The notes beneath the pieces were generated by a model that saw only the letters and a program-made list of their open reading frames with translations, did no database searches and had not been told where the DNA came from. A stretch of 64,000 bases of DNA from Chrysopilus asiliformis (taxonomy: Eukaryota; Arthropoda; Insecta; Diptera; Rhagionidae), in contig OZ035962.1 of the NCBI GenBank assembly GCA_964034945.1, positions 109,682,034 to 109,746,033 of the forward strand, given 5' to 3'. Each line of letters starts with the position of its first letter. Within the stretch, counting starts at the first letter, position 1. A program made the translations under genes and the position numbers. This document shows positions 9,638 through 23,344 of this stretch, piece by piece.

Positions 9638-11474
9638 ACTAAATATTAATTAAAATCGATTTTGACTCATACATATTAATTGGTGTTCAACTGCCTAAAT
9701 TTTAGGGACTCACAAACTACGCAGATATTCGTAGGTGCGTTTGTTGGGCATTTTCTGTAAGTTCCACAAACAGCGATTTGCTCCTTAAGTTTCGGCACCT
9801 TTTAGTACCTACTCGAATACAACTAAGGCGAAGATATGTTCGTGTAGTTTATCCCCCAAGGAGCCCATCTGAATGTGAAGTTATGCGAATTCAGGTTTTC
9901 TTGTAACATACTGGGCCTGTTTTCTTCTTACCTCTTTATTTTTCCTTATCCTTCATGTTCTCATATATGTGAGCTTACCCAATTTTTCGGCTCTAACTAC
10001 TGTTGCTAAGTTGTTCAGTGCCTCAGTGCTGGTGGCTTTATTCGCTACCTTTCAGGTGAATTACCCGCCCGATCTTCTATGTAACGGCAGCCGAAGACAT
10101 ACTAAACCGAGGGAGAAAATGTTAATAATAAAAGAATGAAAATAAACGAGTCAGTATATATAAAATACATGGATATACAGATATCTTACAAGTTGTGGGT
10201 ATAAAAAGGTGGCCAAAAGGGAGAATGTAACCCAAACCTACCGCATAAATTGCCAAGTCGTTATCTGTTGAACAGAAACCGCACACGTAATATTTCACAC
10301 ATGTTATTCGATATTAGTCCCAAACAAAAAAAAAAAAACTTAAACAAGAGATAACGGATGTTGATGATTTTCGGCTGATTGGTGATGAATTTTCGGTGAT
10401 TTTTCGAGTATAGATACATTTTACCTACTTAAATATTATATCCTTGATCATCTCTGATCATCATCATCCCCTCACGCTCGACAGTAACCAAAAATACGTT
10501 CATATGCAAGCGAGTAAATCTAAAAATACCTTCGCCTTGTTAAATCTTGATTCCAGAGGGAATTTAATAAGCGGCAATACCACACAACATCATAGCGTCG
10601 CCGCCACACCATGAAATTCTCAAATATCATCACAAAGTCAAGAAATCTTGGAAGAATAAAAAAAAACATAAACATGCAAAGATAAAGAGGTTTGAAGCTA
10701 TTTGATTTAAAGTGGCGTATTATGTTGAACATTTACAAATGCAAATTTACCTCATTTGTTCCTGGAATCTCGGCATTTTATCATTCCAATGGGATAAGGG
10801 AGTAAATTACGGAACATTCATCTTATATAGGAAATTGATAATTAATTTCTGTATCGTTATTCCTTGTTATGTGTCTTTACTCTTGCATATCATGATCATG
10901 TTATGGATCAGTAATCATTTGATGTTTCTTTTATTTTTTTCTTAATTTCTAGACCACTGATCATCCGTTCTAATGTCCATCTAAGTCGGTTCGGTTCGAC
11001 TACTGTTTATGTCTAGAATACACGCGGGAGAAAAACAAAACAGCACAAGTCTATAATTAGAAGGTCTAATTAGCCACACCTTATAAAGAAATATTATGCC
11101 ATGCTTCAGAGTACTACTTAATAGACTATATTTTCAATTACTAACTGAGTAGGTGTGTAATTGAGTTGCGATTCAATGAACTTTGAAGCATAAATAAATG
11201 AAAATCGCTACTAAATGAATGAAGATCAATCATTTATTAATAGATAAAATGATCTTATCTATTATACGTATACGCAATTCATTTTGATAGAGAAAAACAG
11301 CCCATTTATTAACTCCAATTTAATTCAATCTAGTAATTTGTGATTGATTTTGATCAAAATGATGTTGTGAATCTTTAAATTTCCCTTGAAGTACATTCTC
11401 GTTTAGCAAATTTTCGTGGTTGATAATTCCTCTTCTTTTGCTAATATTTTGACAACTCTCGACGTGTTTAACCC
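9638..11474. other. Unassigned intron sequence
   Basis: Low-GC sequence with short frames on both strands and no recognisable element or gene. Confidence 0.5.
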
Positions 11475-11478
11475 TTAA

Positions 11479-11764
11479 AGGCATGGTGGTACACGCGATG
11501 TATCACCTTTTTCGTAACAAATGCTGTACAGTGGTACCAAAATTGTACCACTGACAAAATCGTACCACCGACAAAATCGTACCACCGAAAAAATCGTACC
11601 ACCGAAAAAATTGTACCACCGACAAAATCGTACCACCGACAAAACCGTACCACCATTGCCGCATGACCGCATGAAAATTTGAAATGGGACCACAAAAAGA
11701 TTTAAAAAAAAACTTTTTTTTCATGTGCCGCACGGGTAAATATATTTGCAATTTTTCTGTGCCT
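11479..11764. mobile_element. Probable TTAA-flanked MITE containing a 17-bp tandem array
   Basis: TTAA lies at 11475-11478 and 11765-11768. The ends AGGCATGG and the complement AGGCACAG match over about 8 bp with two differences, so the call is weaker than its neighbour's. Inside, 11545-11655 is a tandem array of about 6.5 copies of GTACCACCGACAAAATC. Three overlapping minus-strand frames in this stretch are produced by the array. It shares the TTAA at 11765 with the next element. Confidence 0.45.
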
Positions 11765-11768
11765 TTAA

Positions 11769-12079
11769 CCCTTTCGCGGACATCCCTATTTAGAGTGAGC
11801 TACCCAGAACGTCACATATAATATCTTTGGCATTTCTGAAGATAGAGAAGTTATGAAAACAGCAAAATGTAAGAAATTAAAATATGTATCATAACTAATC
11901 ATAAAATTGCAATTAAAATTTTGACGTATTATGCCGTAAAATCTATACAAACTCATATATTCTATGACGGCTAAGCTCGTCATGCTTTTCTTGGTAACAA
12001 AAATTTCGACGTGCATCACGTCATGTCCCCCCAGAAAACCAGTTCATGACGTGTATACACGTCAGCATACGCGAAAGGG
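11769..12079. mobile_element. piggyBac-type MITE, TTAA-flanked, 311 bp
   Basis: TTAA occurs at 11765-11768 and 12080-12083, with perfect 10-bp terminal repeats CCCTTTCGCG. The right half carries a palindrome GACGTGTATACACGTC close to the end. There is no coding capacity. The TTAA duplication and CCC start are the piggyBac signature and agree with the piggyBac element at 46809-48857, although the terminal sequences differ. Confidence 0.8.
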
Positions 12080-12083
12080 TTAA

Positions 12084-13433
12084 AGGCTAAATTTAAAACA
12101 AATAACTGCCATCACATATTTGGCTTTTGGGAATTCATTCTGCTCCATCATCATCATCCTCGGAACTACAGCTCTCAAACAGCCTCAATTAAGGTTTCAT
12201 AACAATTTCTTCCCTGCTTCGCACCTACAGTTTTAAAATGGATTGCGAACTATGGATGAATTACAACATTTGTGAGGTTTTTACGTTGCAACCCATCAAC
12301 GGCAGAGAACGTGATAGCAATCTGGACCGATGATGTCGTTAGCACCGAGCTGTAACTACCCAAACAGCATCGAAAAGTACGGGAACATGAGATTTGTTCT
12401 TTGCGACTTGAAAGAGTAGAAATTTACACAATCGGGATTAAAAATTTACACCTATAATTCACATCCGCGTAAAAGAAGCGAAAGAAGTGACGAGCACGAT
12501 CTTTGGGGCAACATTCGCTTCATGAAAATCCTGCGGCGATAGAGCAGCATTTGATGGTTTTCGGGCCGAAATAGTGATTGGCTGTGGAGCCTGAACGTCA
12601 GTTTAATTTTGAAGAAGCGTGTGATGGAAAAAGTGACGAAACTGCTACCACTAAAGTTTCATTAAAGCTCCCCGTCTGAGAAACACCAAAAAAAATTGAT
12701 GCCTTCAGCCGCCATATTTCTCACTGACATTTGATGGAAACGATTTCGTTTCGAGAATTAAATTTCTTATTTCAGGCGAATGACTGAAGGATATTGCATA
12801 AAAAGTGGATAGCATACATTTTTGAAACAGCATAATTTTATTGGCATCAAAATTTCATTGCAAAAGAAAAAAAAATTTTACCGATAAAATAAAATTAAAG
12901 AAATTTTTGATTAAAAACAAAATAATTCGATGGCCCATTAAAATCTGTTTAAATTTCAGATCCAATATTGTCGAAAAATTTTAATGGCAATTAAAATCAC
13001 CACATGCAACCGGAAGAAAAGTCCATTATAAAATAACACTCCACAAAAGTTTCCATTAATTTGTCGCCATTAGATTTTTCTCGTTCGTCTTCTGCTTACG
13101 TTTTTATTTGTTCATCTCTGTTTACTAGCAAGCATTCGAGGGAGAAAGAAAACCCGCTCGATGATTTGTGTAATTGTGTGATATAATGCCGTCAGATGAC
13201 GCTCGCGCATGAGGCAACTAATTACGTCCCTGTCGTTATAATTGCGACGTAGCAAACCGCAGAAAAGTGTTCCCCACTATGTGTGTCGTTGCGCGTCTCA
13301 TACGCACAACTAAATACGTATTTGCGACATAAACTGCTTATCGCCGCGATCTGCATGGTGACGAAATATGGGGATAAACACCATAATTGCTACTTAAAAT
13401 GCTATTTGGGTATACTCATTTCGTAAAGCAAGT
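12084..13433. other. Unassigned intron sequence
   Basis: No gene, inverted repeat or known family was recognised. Confidence 0.5.
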
Positions 13434-13540
13434 TGAGTGGACTTGAATCACAGCGTGCCACAATCGCGAATTGAACCACCGACCTCCGGAATACGGGTCA
13501 AGTACTTTACCACTTGGACTACGCTGGATCTGCCACATGC
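13434..13540 (-). repeat. tRNA-derived SINE-like unit
   Basis: On the minus strand a box-A-like TAGTCCAAGTGG (13510-13521) is followed by a box-B-like GGTTCAATTC (13468-13477) at tRNA-like spacing, with the phrase GACCCGTATTCCGGAGGTCG between. The stems of a true tRNA do not close properly, so this is a SINE head or tRNA pseudogene rather than a working tRNA. Confidence 0.55.
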
Positions 13541-13732
13541 AAAATCAAAATTAATAAACTGTTCAGTTTCAAACATAAGATAAATAATTTTTTCAGTCAA
13601 ACAAGACTAAACAAACTTATCAAATGTTAAAAATTTAGCACGCAAGTTCAGAAATCGTTTCGCACAGCTAACTGGAAACGTTTCAAATTTGTATTATTTT
13701 TACCTTATTTATTCAAATCTAAAGTGGGAATC

Positions 13733-14076
13733 ACAATGGCCCGACAGCAACGGCAACAGCAAAAGGATTTCATTGGCTGAGAGCCTTCTGACATCACAGT
13801 GCCGCCAGGAAAAAAAAATCTCGCTGTCCTATTTCATCTCTAATCCTAGTTTTGTTCTTCGGCTGTGGGAGCATTTTTGCCAGCTAGTTTTATGTGGCTT
13901 TAGAATAGGGCGCGAATACCTTAAAAATCCCTTAAAAATCCCTTAAAAATCTACAAAATCTAAATTTTAGTGAAAACAAAAAATTTGAAATTGTCGCTGT
14001 TGTCAAGTCAATGTGTACTCTATTCTTGTTTTCGCTGTTGCTGTCGCTGTTGCTGTCGCTGTTGCTGCCGGCTATT
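13733..14076. repeat. Possible MITE with AGCAAC-rich ends
   Basis: CACAATGGCCCGACAGCAAC at the left resembles the complement of the right end, where a GCTGTTGCTGTC-type triplet array leads into GCCGGCTATT. The interior has three copies of CCTTAAAAATC at about 13919-13950. I could not find a target duplication, and the right edge is uncertain. Confidence 0.3.
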
Positions 14077-16512
14077 ACAATTGACCCTTAACACGCAAAA
14101 ACAGGACAAAAAATATTAAATTAAACACCAAATAGATTCACTGTAAAGTAAATTTAAAGAATTATGTTGAAATGTCACCTGCAAGAGTCTCAATAAAAAA
14201 ATGTGCCTTCACAAAAAAAAAAAAAAAAAGAAAACATTTTTTCAGGAAAATTTAAATTTTCCCACGACATGTGCGAACCTCTAAAAGCACTTTTATCGCA
14301 ACACTAAACTTTCCTATTAAAAAAGTTGAAATATTTGACCAAAAATTTAATAGTCTGTGAATAAACGATAAATCATGCATTCGGATGGCCGCAATCATTT
14401 AGTCCGTTTAATGTCTACTACTGTACAATAATATTATTCTTTTTTTTATTAAAATGTTTCTCTTTTTTTTTTTGGTGAATAAATCAAACAATAAACATAA
14501 CGTGCACTATCATCATTTTCATCATCATCAACAGCAACATTACCAACAATTACCATCAATATGGACCGTTCGTTAAACTCATGGAACCTTCCTTAATTAC
14601 CATAACTTTAATTGCCCATTTAAATTTATGTATACACATGCGTCTATAATATAGTAGATGAGAATTTACGAATTGTTGCAATGCGCCGCAATAAGAAGCA
14701 ATGGGAAGAAATTCGAAGCCATAAGGTCTTTTCTCTCATCATAAACACGGTAAGAGGCCAAAGGTAATGGACATTTCAATAGGCCCCAAATGGACCATAG
14801 TTCACATAAATTTCGATGCTAAAGCATCATCACTCATCATTTTCATAATAATATAATATTCCCAATAGGTATAAATTTATAAATAGCACAACAACAAAAG
14901 ATGAACACAAAAAAGTATATGAAAAAAAATATGATGTTGAAAAAAGAAATCGAATCAAGAATCGAAATATTTTACTATAGTTGGCAGAAGAAAAATTTAA
15001 ATATTTAAGAAATTTTTGCATTGATTGCTGATTGCTGGGTACACAATCGTCGACTATTTGTGGATTATTTGAAAATTTCAATTCTTTTTCATCTTACAGG
15101 CAATTTTCTACTTTTCATCTTTTCTCCCGTGGCAAGAAAAAAAAACGAAGTACTATAAAGATCCGTTCCGGCTAGCTAGATTTCAAGAAATTACCTTTGA
15201 TCGTCGTAGTCTCGTATAACAACATAATCATTCTTCGGCCATAAGTTTAGTGATTTGAAAATCAAGAATCGTAAAATGAAAACCTTTTCACAGTTGTGTA
15301 AAATAACTAAATAAATAAATCAAGGAAAAAGAAATTCTTGATTTCTTAATGCGATGTACGTCAAATATAGAATGGCCTAGAGTCTAACTCTTCAAGTTCC
15401 AGTTTAGCTCGCTTGGCATCTTGGAATCTCGCGGCATTTTAAGAACTCCTTTATCGACTTTCAATATTGTTCGATAGATACGAAAATTTCAACTGACTAT
15501 CTTTAAGATTCTATCGGCAGAACACAATGTTGCCAACGATTGGAAATCAAACACAACTGAAACTGGACAAAATTAGATATCTTTCGACCATGCATATTAC
15601 CTTAAGACATTTTCACAACTGCTTGCATGTAATGTAGATACAGAATTGTTGATTATATATCCATGTTACGGGAAACTTGAAGATGATTTCTTGTTTCTGT
15701 TATGCTGCAGCTGAATACGAGGTCATCACTATTGAAATTATCGTCTGCACATGAAATGAATGTTGCCGGGGCGCATTACATACTTGTTTGAAGCAAGATG
15801 ACAGGTAAGAAGAATAGCTTAAGGTCGATATGTGCATTGATGTACCAACTCCAACATAGATACATATGGATATCCAATTTATGTTGGATCTGTTCATAGC
15901 TGCAAGTAAATTGTAAGATCCGTCTTACTATAGTAGAATAGGTTTGCCAATGGAAACTTGAACCTCCGTTCGGCTCCTCCAACACAGTTTAGTTCAATTC
16001 GATCCCATCCGATCCGAGGTGGATTATAGCTTCTTGTTTCGAGTATAAGGAAGGAATATTTCTCTCTATACGTCATTTATGCTTATCTATCAATACTGCC
16101 AATAGGTTATGTCAATTTACCGTTACTCCTGGTAACCTAAAATAGATATCTATGCTAGGTATGCAACCAGAAAAGATATGCAATGCTTGGTTACATTGCT
16201 TGAGCATATTATAACCCAGACAACAGCTTCTGGGCCTTCTGATGCCCATATATCACATTATACTATCACCATTGATCCATCGGTGATATGAGCTCTCCTC
16301 TATTGTTTAATACAACAGCAATTTACCGATGGGTAAATTGGAAATCTCTTCAGGTAAAATAAATTTGGTTTATTAGTTTTGAAAGGGAATTGGATCAAAT
16401 TTGGATTGAATTTCGAAATGTTTATACATTTTTCCGATCTAAAGAGAAAAGTTGTTTCATTAGGGCCCGTTCGCTCGTACTATTCTTAAAAAAATAAGTT
16501 GCGGTTAGCCTA
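14077..16512. other. Unassigned intron sequence
   Basis: AT-rich, with an A run near 14212-14229 and T runs. No gene or element was recognised. Confidence 0.5.
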
Positions 16513-16585
16513 CTTAAACGGTAGAAATTCTAGGACTTAAATAATTTCAGTTGTACATAAGTTGCTACGTTTCATTGGTGCAAAC
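16513..16585 (+). repeat. Dispersed repeat pair, copy 1
   Basis: About 70 bp containing TAGAAATTCT and ACATAAGTTGCTA in the same order and spacing as 53661-53735. The parent element is unknown. Confidence 0.5.
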
Positions 16586-16839
16586 GACACTAAAATTGCT
16601 AGCGTATTGTCGAAAAAATCTGATCCCGAAATCTAGTGAGAATACCTGATTTTTTAGTGTTTGGTGATGAATTTTCGTGTGGTTTCTAAGGAGCAGAAGC
16701 AACAGTTTATGTTCTGAGTGTCTATTTGAGGAAGATTTTTTTTTTTACAATTTTTATCAAAAACTATGAGTCGCATAGGAAAGTTTAAAAAAGGCAAAAT
16801 GTGTCTGGAATTTAATTTAACATAACTCTTCCATACATC

Positions 16840-17290
16840 ACACGATTGGTGACAAGCTTTTCATATCAAAAGATTGAGCCAAAAATTTCTCCTTAATCGG
16901 TCAAAGGGTTTAACTCTTCCATGCATCAAAATTCAACCGAAATTCAACTCTTCCATACATCAGAATTCAACAGCTTTCCCCCTTCCCTATTTTCTCTTAA
17001 TCGTTTAAAGTAGGTTTTCTCAAACCTTGTCTGTCTGTCGATCTGTCAGCCTGCCGGCCTGTCTCTCTGTGGGTCTGTCTGTCGGTCTGTCTGTCGGTCT
17101 GTCTGTCTGTCACGCTTTAAAAACCCCCAAACCCCCTTTACCCCCCGTTTACCCCCTTAGCGGTAAAATTTCGGAAAACCCCGCCTTAGTGAGCGTCTAC
17201 GTGATGTTTGGGACATACTGTGAAAGTTTCAAGTTTCTAGCTTCAGGGATTTGGGCTGGGCGTTGATGAGTCAGTCAGTCAATCAGGTTA
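16840..17290 (+). repeat. Composite dispersed repeat, LINE 3'-end-like, with (GTCT)n
   Basis: Three parts are recognisable. At 16840-16910 the phrase GATTGAGCCAAAAATTTCT is shared with 21175-21195. At 17029-17112 lies a (GTCT)n array. At about 17131-17290, segments such as GTGAAAGTTTCAAGTTTCTA and GGGCTGGGCGTTGATGAGTC match 30519-30690 read on the other strand. Runs of TCAGTCAGTCA at the end are seen in the tails of several insect retroelements. No reverse transcriptase is present. Confidence 0.55.
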
Positions 17291-20226
17291 AACGATCTTA
17301 TGTATATGGATTTGACGATTGGACTGAAAATTGTGGCTTCTTTTTTTGCACGTTTGTCTTTAAACTACTTTTTCTTCAAACAGATAATTGAATAAATTTC
17401 CCTTTTAAGCATATTTTAAAATATTCGCCATTAAAACCAATAAGAACGTCCTACTATTCAATTTTTTAATGATTTGCTTTGTCCCTTTTTTTTGCGTAAA
17501 ATTAGAAGAGTTTATCATCTCTTCATTATTGATAATTGAAATTGAACTTAAATAACCCTGTAAATCTATATCTAACTCAATAAAAGGTTCTCAAAGATAT
17601 TTACCATTGTGGTTATCCTTCGTTATTTTCGCATGAGAAGATCTAATCATGACTTTCTTTATGCTAATCCTTGGGAAAAACCCTTGTCATTCTCCAACAC
17701 AAGTTTATGTCTAAGAACTGTAGCCTTTAAAACTATTTCTCTTAAACCCTCGTACAGTACTAAAGTACGAATCCAACCCATCGATCTGCACCTCCTCACC
17801 ATCCTGTAATACTATTATTAATCTCATTTGAATTGGGTTCATGTTTACTTTAACAAAAACTCATTTAAAATTTTCTAAGAAAAATTGTTTTCATTCAATT
17901 TTGTCGGTGCTTATGACGGTTCCATGATGGTTGCTATGCTACGCCTCCTTAAATGGATCATAAGTGGAAAATCATATTTGCGGGAAAAATCATAAAAGAC
18001 GCCCTCTTCCATAAAGCGAACAGGCAACAAAATTTTCCTAACCCTACAAAAGCCCGGAAATGTTATATTGTTATAGCATTCGACCTAAGCAAAACAAAAA
18101 CACATACCGAAAAAAAAAATTCCTGAACTTTTACTCTTTATCCAATACTTGGCTGACCTTTTTCTTATACTTTGTTGCCCAGAAATTTTTGCTGATATCA
18201 ACAGGTAGTCATGTAAAAATCGTCTATAAAAATATCGGAATTGAGCAAACTGAAGCGGAAATACGTTGCCATTGGCAATTGGTACGAAAAGTGACTTTAG
18301 GACTTATGATAATTTCAAAATAACATAATTTTACATCATAAAATTGGTCTTTAGTACTAATAATTTATTATTCAATGTTCCTGAAGCTGGTAGTATTTAT
18401 AGTATCAGGATTTTTATAAAAGTGTGGTAGCAAATCAGAAAAGTCAACCATTTTTCGCGAAAAGTCAACTTCTCAAACTGGCAAACAAAATCGACAATTC
18501 TTATAAGAAATTTAACAACTTAGTAGTAAAATTTACTATTTTGTAGTTAAATTGCATATTTTTTCAATTGAAATTAATTATTTTGTAATTGAAATTAACT
18601 ATTTTAGTGAGTCACGATTTCCCATTATAAAGTAGTTAAATTTACTATTATTTTTCTCGGCGTGAAATCTCATAAATTTAATTAACAGAAATGAGGGCTT
18701 ACTGCGTGGTGCCAACAAGGATATTAGTTCTGGCGACCTGTCGTGTTGGTGGGTTTAAAACCTTACAAATGTTGTAATTTTAGTCAGGATTTTAGTAAAA
18801 TTGTACCAGGGGCAGAAAATTATCATCAAATTTTATTTAGAAAATAGGATAGCGATGTCGATCTTAGGAGAAGACTCACCACGGGTAAAATGGGTTTACA
18901 AAAGAGTGATCAAACTATTTGACTTAAATTTTCCCCAAAGTACTACTTTTTGCAAATATCTTGAGGATTTTACCCATTTTGCCAAAGTAGATAATTATTA
19001 ACTCCTCAACATTTTCATATTACATGACTTTTAATTAAATGTGAACGTGGGAAATCTGGTTGTCAATTTGAAATGGCATCAAAAATATTCAAATGGTGAG
19101 AACTGAAGTGCGTCTCAATTTTTTTTTTGTGAATTCAAGTGGCAAAAAACAGTCTCTTTTTGTTATATCATAAAAATATTTTCTCAAAAGTAAAACCATG
19201 GCTGGTTTTGGTGGCATGCATCCATTAAATCGTCTAATTAAACCATATCAAAACACTTTACCGCACATTTATGAACGAAAAACGAAAACGTTCTCAAGTA
19301 ATTGAAGCTAAAAGAAAACCGCAACTACTGTAATAACATCATATATTTTTGACCTCTTATGTATGTTTGCATAGCATAACAGACTGGACTTTTATCTTTT
19401 ATTCAACATTATTATAGAGAGTTCAAGAAAGCTGTGAGTAACTGTGGCTCACCGATTGAAACTTGAACTTGGTCTTAATAAAAAAAAACTTGTGTGATTC
19501 ACACTTCTCTGGTGAATGTCTTCGCGGCACAAAGAGTGGAGTAGATTTTTATTGACTAATGCTGTCAGAAGGAGGCATCGCAGACAATTCGCTCGACTTG
19601 ACTCAATCAAGTTCGTTGTTGTTTTCTTAGTAATTTGAGTATCTTGTTTCGCCGGTTCATCCTTGAAACATAAAACATAAGAATGCTACTTTCTTATGTT
19701 ACAAACTGAAAACAAAATCTCAGTCCATTTTCTTATACTTGTTGAGCTTCACATTTACATAAAAAAAGGTACTGCTTACGATTTAAACTGCACAAATTTG
19801 TTCGGATATTTTATATGATGGGTAAAATTAAAAGGTACAGAAGTCGATCAAAATGTGCAAACAGTAATCTTTCTTGAAGTGCGAAATTTTCCATTAAACC
19901 AGTTTGATATCAAATACAGTGGAAAAATAAAATCGAATGAAATCTTAGTATTTCAACTTTGATCCCGGATAGTGGAGAAAACTTTGAAGTACGAAAATTG
20001 TAATATTAAGTGAAATTTTGTATGCTATGGGGCAACATTTTTGGAGTAATTTAGAAAAAAACAAAATCAGGGACGAAGCGGTATTCTAAAATCTAAAAAG
20101 AACCTTAGGGTAATTAGAAAATACTTTGATAAAAATTTTGAACGCTAATAGTCTTAATTTCTTGAGTGCTACAGACCATTTTTGACGTTTGATAATTTTT
20201 ATTTTGTCGTATACGCCATTTATAGC
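17291..20226. other. Unassigned intron sequence
   Basis: Apart from the tag at 18760, only AT-rich DNA is seen. Around 18520-18650 short alternations of TAGTAAATT and AATTTACTA make weak palindromes. Confidence 0.5.
18760..18772 (+). repeat. Dispersed tag ACCTTACAAATGT, copy 3
   Basis: It extends to ACCTTACAAATGTTGTAAT, the same 19 bases as at 25002-25020. The preceding 20 bp (GACCTGTCG, then a GTTGG phrase) resemble those before the degenerate copy near 42300. Confidence 0.65.
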
Positions 20227-20796
20227 TTTTTTATACCCGTATGGTGAAACCAAAGGGTATATTAACTTTGCCTCACCGTTTGTAACGCCAAGATCTCGTC
20301 ATCACACACAAAAATGAATTACACCAGTGTGTTTAGAATGATAAGAAAATTGAATTTTACATGTCCGTTCGTCCGTCCGTCCGTCAGTCTGTGGTGCGGA
20401 TTGCGAGCGCACGGATTGAGCTAGAGACTTAAAATTTTACGCAGATTCGTTTTTCGTCAAATGCAAGTCTAAGTTCGTTAATGGGCAAAAATGTACCAGT
20501 AGGGGGAATACACCCCCCCCCCCCCCCCCTTCATTACAACGAAAACGTTTTTTATGAATATCTCAATAACGGTACATCTTATTAAAAAAGTGCAAGAACA
20601 AAACTTATTTAGGATATGATTCTACATAAAACTCCCATACATCAAAATCCGATTGGAATAAAAATTTTCAAAAATCTTATTGAAAAGTTTGACTTCAAAG
20701 TAGAATTTTGATACAACTGTTCGCCGTTCACTTAAATCACCATACGGGTTTTCAATAATTGCCAGATTGGCAATTATAGCTTTTGTTATGTTTTTA
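20227..20796 (+). repeat. R1 dispersed repeat, copy b (full length)
   Basis: It runs from TTATACCCGTATGGTGAAAC to TATAGCTTTTGTTATG, the same order of blocks as copies c and d. Near the ends the inverted pair CCCGTATGGTG / CACCATACGGG is visible, followed by a hairpin ATTGCCAGATTGGCAAT. The central palindrome GGGGGGTACCCCCC of the other copies is replaced here by a C run at 20513-20529. There is no coding capacity. Confidence 0.8.
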
Positions 20797-21866
20797 ATTA
20801 ATTAGTAAGAGTCTATTAGGCCTAGAAATTGGCTTTTTCAAATGCGCTTATTTACAGAGTTCTATCGCTTTTAGTTTTCGAATATATAGGTTCACATTAT
20901 CCCATATCCGCACTTTTATCGGCCAGAAATAGAACTCTGGAACTTCTTTCTAAAAGTATCAGACAAACTGTCCCTTAAGAATTATTTTATGTCATTGGAA
21001 TAGTATTTACAACGCACATGTAAAGTAAACATCAAAAGTCGATTTTCTCAAACCTTGTTCAATGGAATATGAGACAAAATAATTCTCTAGACCCGATATC
21101 ACGAGGGGAAACTAAAAAAGTTCAGAGACTGGCAGGAAAAACACTGGCTTGTGACAAGTTTGTCATTTCAGACGATTGAGCCAAAAATTTCTGCTTAATC
21201 GGTCGAATGTTTTTCGGATCAGAGCTTTTCCTAGCGAAAAATGCTCTGTTGGCTAAGATTTTCGCCCGCTTTGTTTTACTTTTTGATGAAAAATCTAGGG
21301 AAGTTCTAAGTGTTAGAATTGAATAAAATTGTTCTGCAATTTAATATATAGTACCAGGAAGACCGAGCCATGCTCGGCGACCTCAAAATCCTACTTTTGC
21401 TGATTTTTGGGGAAAAACTAAATTCACATTATCTTTACAGAGCTTTTCCAGAGTTTTTAAATTCCCGACCTAGAAAGCTAGAACTGAAATTAACGCGCGA
21501 TAACAAAATTTCATAGAAATCGGTTGAGTGGTTATTGAGTAATCACTGTCACCGATTTTTGAAACCTTTTGAGACACAAGGTGAGGGTTGTCGATGGGAG
21601 GGAAAAGTCAGGTCTGCAGTGGGAACATCGAAAGCCCTTAGCCCCCTTAGTAATACTGTAAAGTTTCATTAATATCGAACCACCCAATTCGAAGATAACA
21701 GGCGAGGGGTATCGAGGGGAATTTTCTCAGAGGTGAGACCTATCTAGATCGATTTTTTGTTCCCGAAAATCCCTAACCCCCAAGTTTCGTGAAAATCGTT
21801 AGGCGGGTTTTCGAGATCGTTTGTGCAGACAGACAGACAGACATTCCTCGTATTATATTATAGGAT
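20797..21866 (+). repeat. Retroelement 3'-end-like repeat
   Basis: 21035-21200 is related to 16840-17030. From 21355 on, the sequence has the style of an insect non-LTR 3' region: a CCGAGC-ATGCTCGG stem, then phrases such as CATAGAAATCGGTTGAGTGG and GAAAATCGTTAGGCGGG, then (CAGA)n and an AT-rich tail at 21830-21866. No open frame is left. The family call is by style only. Confidence 0.45.
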
Positions 21867-23344
21867 TGCCATTTCTGGAATATCTTACAATCTGCAGAAA
21901 AATTTTTTTTTTTAAGAAATTAAAACCTTTTTTGATAATAAAAAGGTTAAATTTTTTTTAAATTTTAACAAAGACGATTATACCCCTAATTAAGAAAATG
22001 AATTTAAAACCAATCACTAGAAATACAAGCGTCTTCCCCCTTCTCCCCCTAGCATAATCCAATAAAACTGTTTGTGAACTCTGTATGCGATATGTCAGAA
22101 CATAATCATCTGACGATATTTGAAGATGGTGAAAAGATTATTCTCAAGAGTTTTTTTCTTTCTTCTCCTTTCATTCTTAAGATAACCTCATATGTTGTTA
22201 CTTACTGTTGTTTGTATTACGCTCCCAACCAATTCTTTTCGTGTACGAAGCTAAAATGCAAAGTCAGTCGGAAGTTTGTATAGCAACAATCATTGGAAAA
22301 AAAAAAAACCACAAAACTACACATCAGACAGATACTCTGGTGTATACAAAATGAGGGAGGAGGGTGTCTTCTTCATCTCAATCAGATGGGAGCCAAAAGA
22401 TATTGAAGTCTTTTACCATTGGGAATGTTATTATATGCGCGTACAGATTGGGACCTCCTTCCTTTTTATGCCTCCTCCTTCAATAAAAACAAAAACCGCA
22501 TCCAAATAATAATGAAAAGTAGTAACAAGATCAACAGTAGAATCCGCTCCAGCTGCCATACCATCGTGGTATCCTAAGATGCCCGGCTTTTTAAGAATAA
22601 GAAATTAAAAATTAAAAAAAAAAATCTTGAAATCTCATTATCTAGCGATGAACTTTGTTTCTGTAATTATATTTTCTAACATTTTCGGTGTCGACAATGA
22701 TTAATGAAAGCAGCCGATGATCGACACTGATTGCTTTTAGTGGTGGTGTTGCCTTTCCTTCCATTATTAGTTGAATATTTTTAGAATAAATCAACATGTA
22801 GCTTGAATATCGTTTGAACTTGAGAATAATTCCTTAAAAGATTCATGAAGGTGTAGTTGAGAAATTCTCTCCAAGCGTAGAAAGAGTTAAAACAATCTTC
22901 GGATTTATTTACGTATAGTAAGTCGTTGTAATTTCAGAAACAAGCCAATCAGAATTTTAACTCATTTTGAACTTGATTTACTATCAACGCTTCTGTTGTG
23001 ATCCAATCGAAAGATATTTCCTTGCGATTAATTAGGAAATAATTAAATTTTGTTAGCTTCATTCTACAGAGTAATTATTTTCGGATTATACGATTAGAAA
23101 AATTCAAATCATCTGTTGATATTAAAATTTAATAAAAGAAACAACATTTTGAATTTTTTTTATATGGCAAATGATTGGAAAAGATTATATATTTTGATAG
23201 ACATTTCCTTGTGATACTGAATCTGGAAGTTGATTCTATTAAACTCGAATAAACTGAATAATAATTTGAAGAGTTAATTATATCAGATATTAAGAAAAAA
23301 GAAATTGTATTAAGATATTCACTTGTTAAGATGTTCAGAGGCAA
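21867..23344. other. Unassigned intron sequence
   Basis: No gene or repeat was recognised. Short frames at 22074-22509 show no family likeness. Confidence 0.5.

Noticed and set aside
11468..11751. Three overlapping minus-strand frames with repeated GGT-type peptides
   Set aside because: Produced by the 17-bp tandem array within a TTAA element.
13434..13540. Functional tRNA gene
   Set aside because: Box A and B are present, but the acceptor and anticodon stems do not pair properly. A SINE head fits better.
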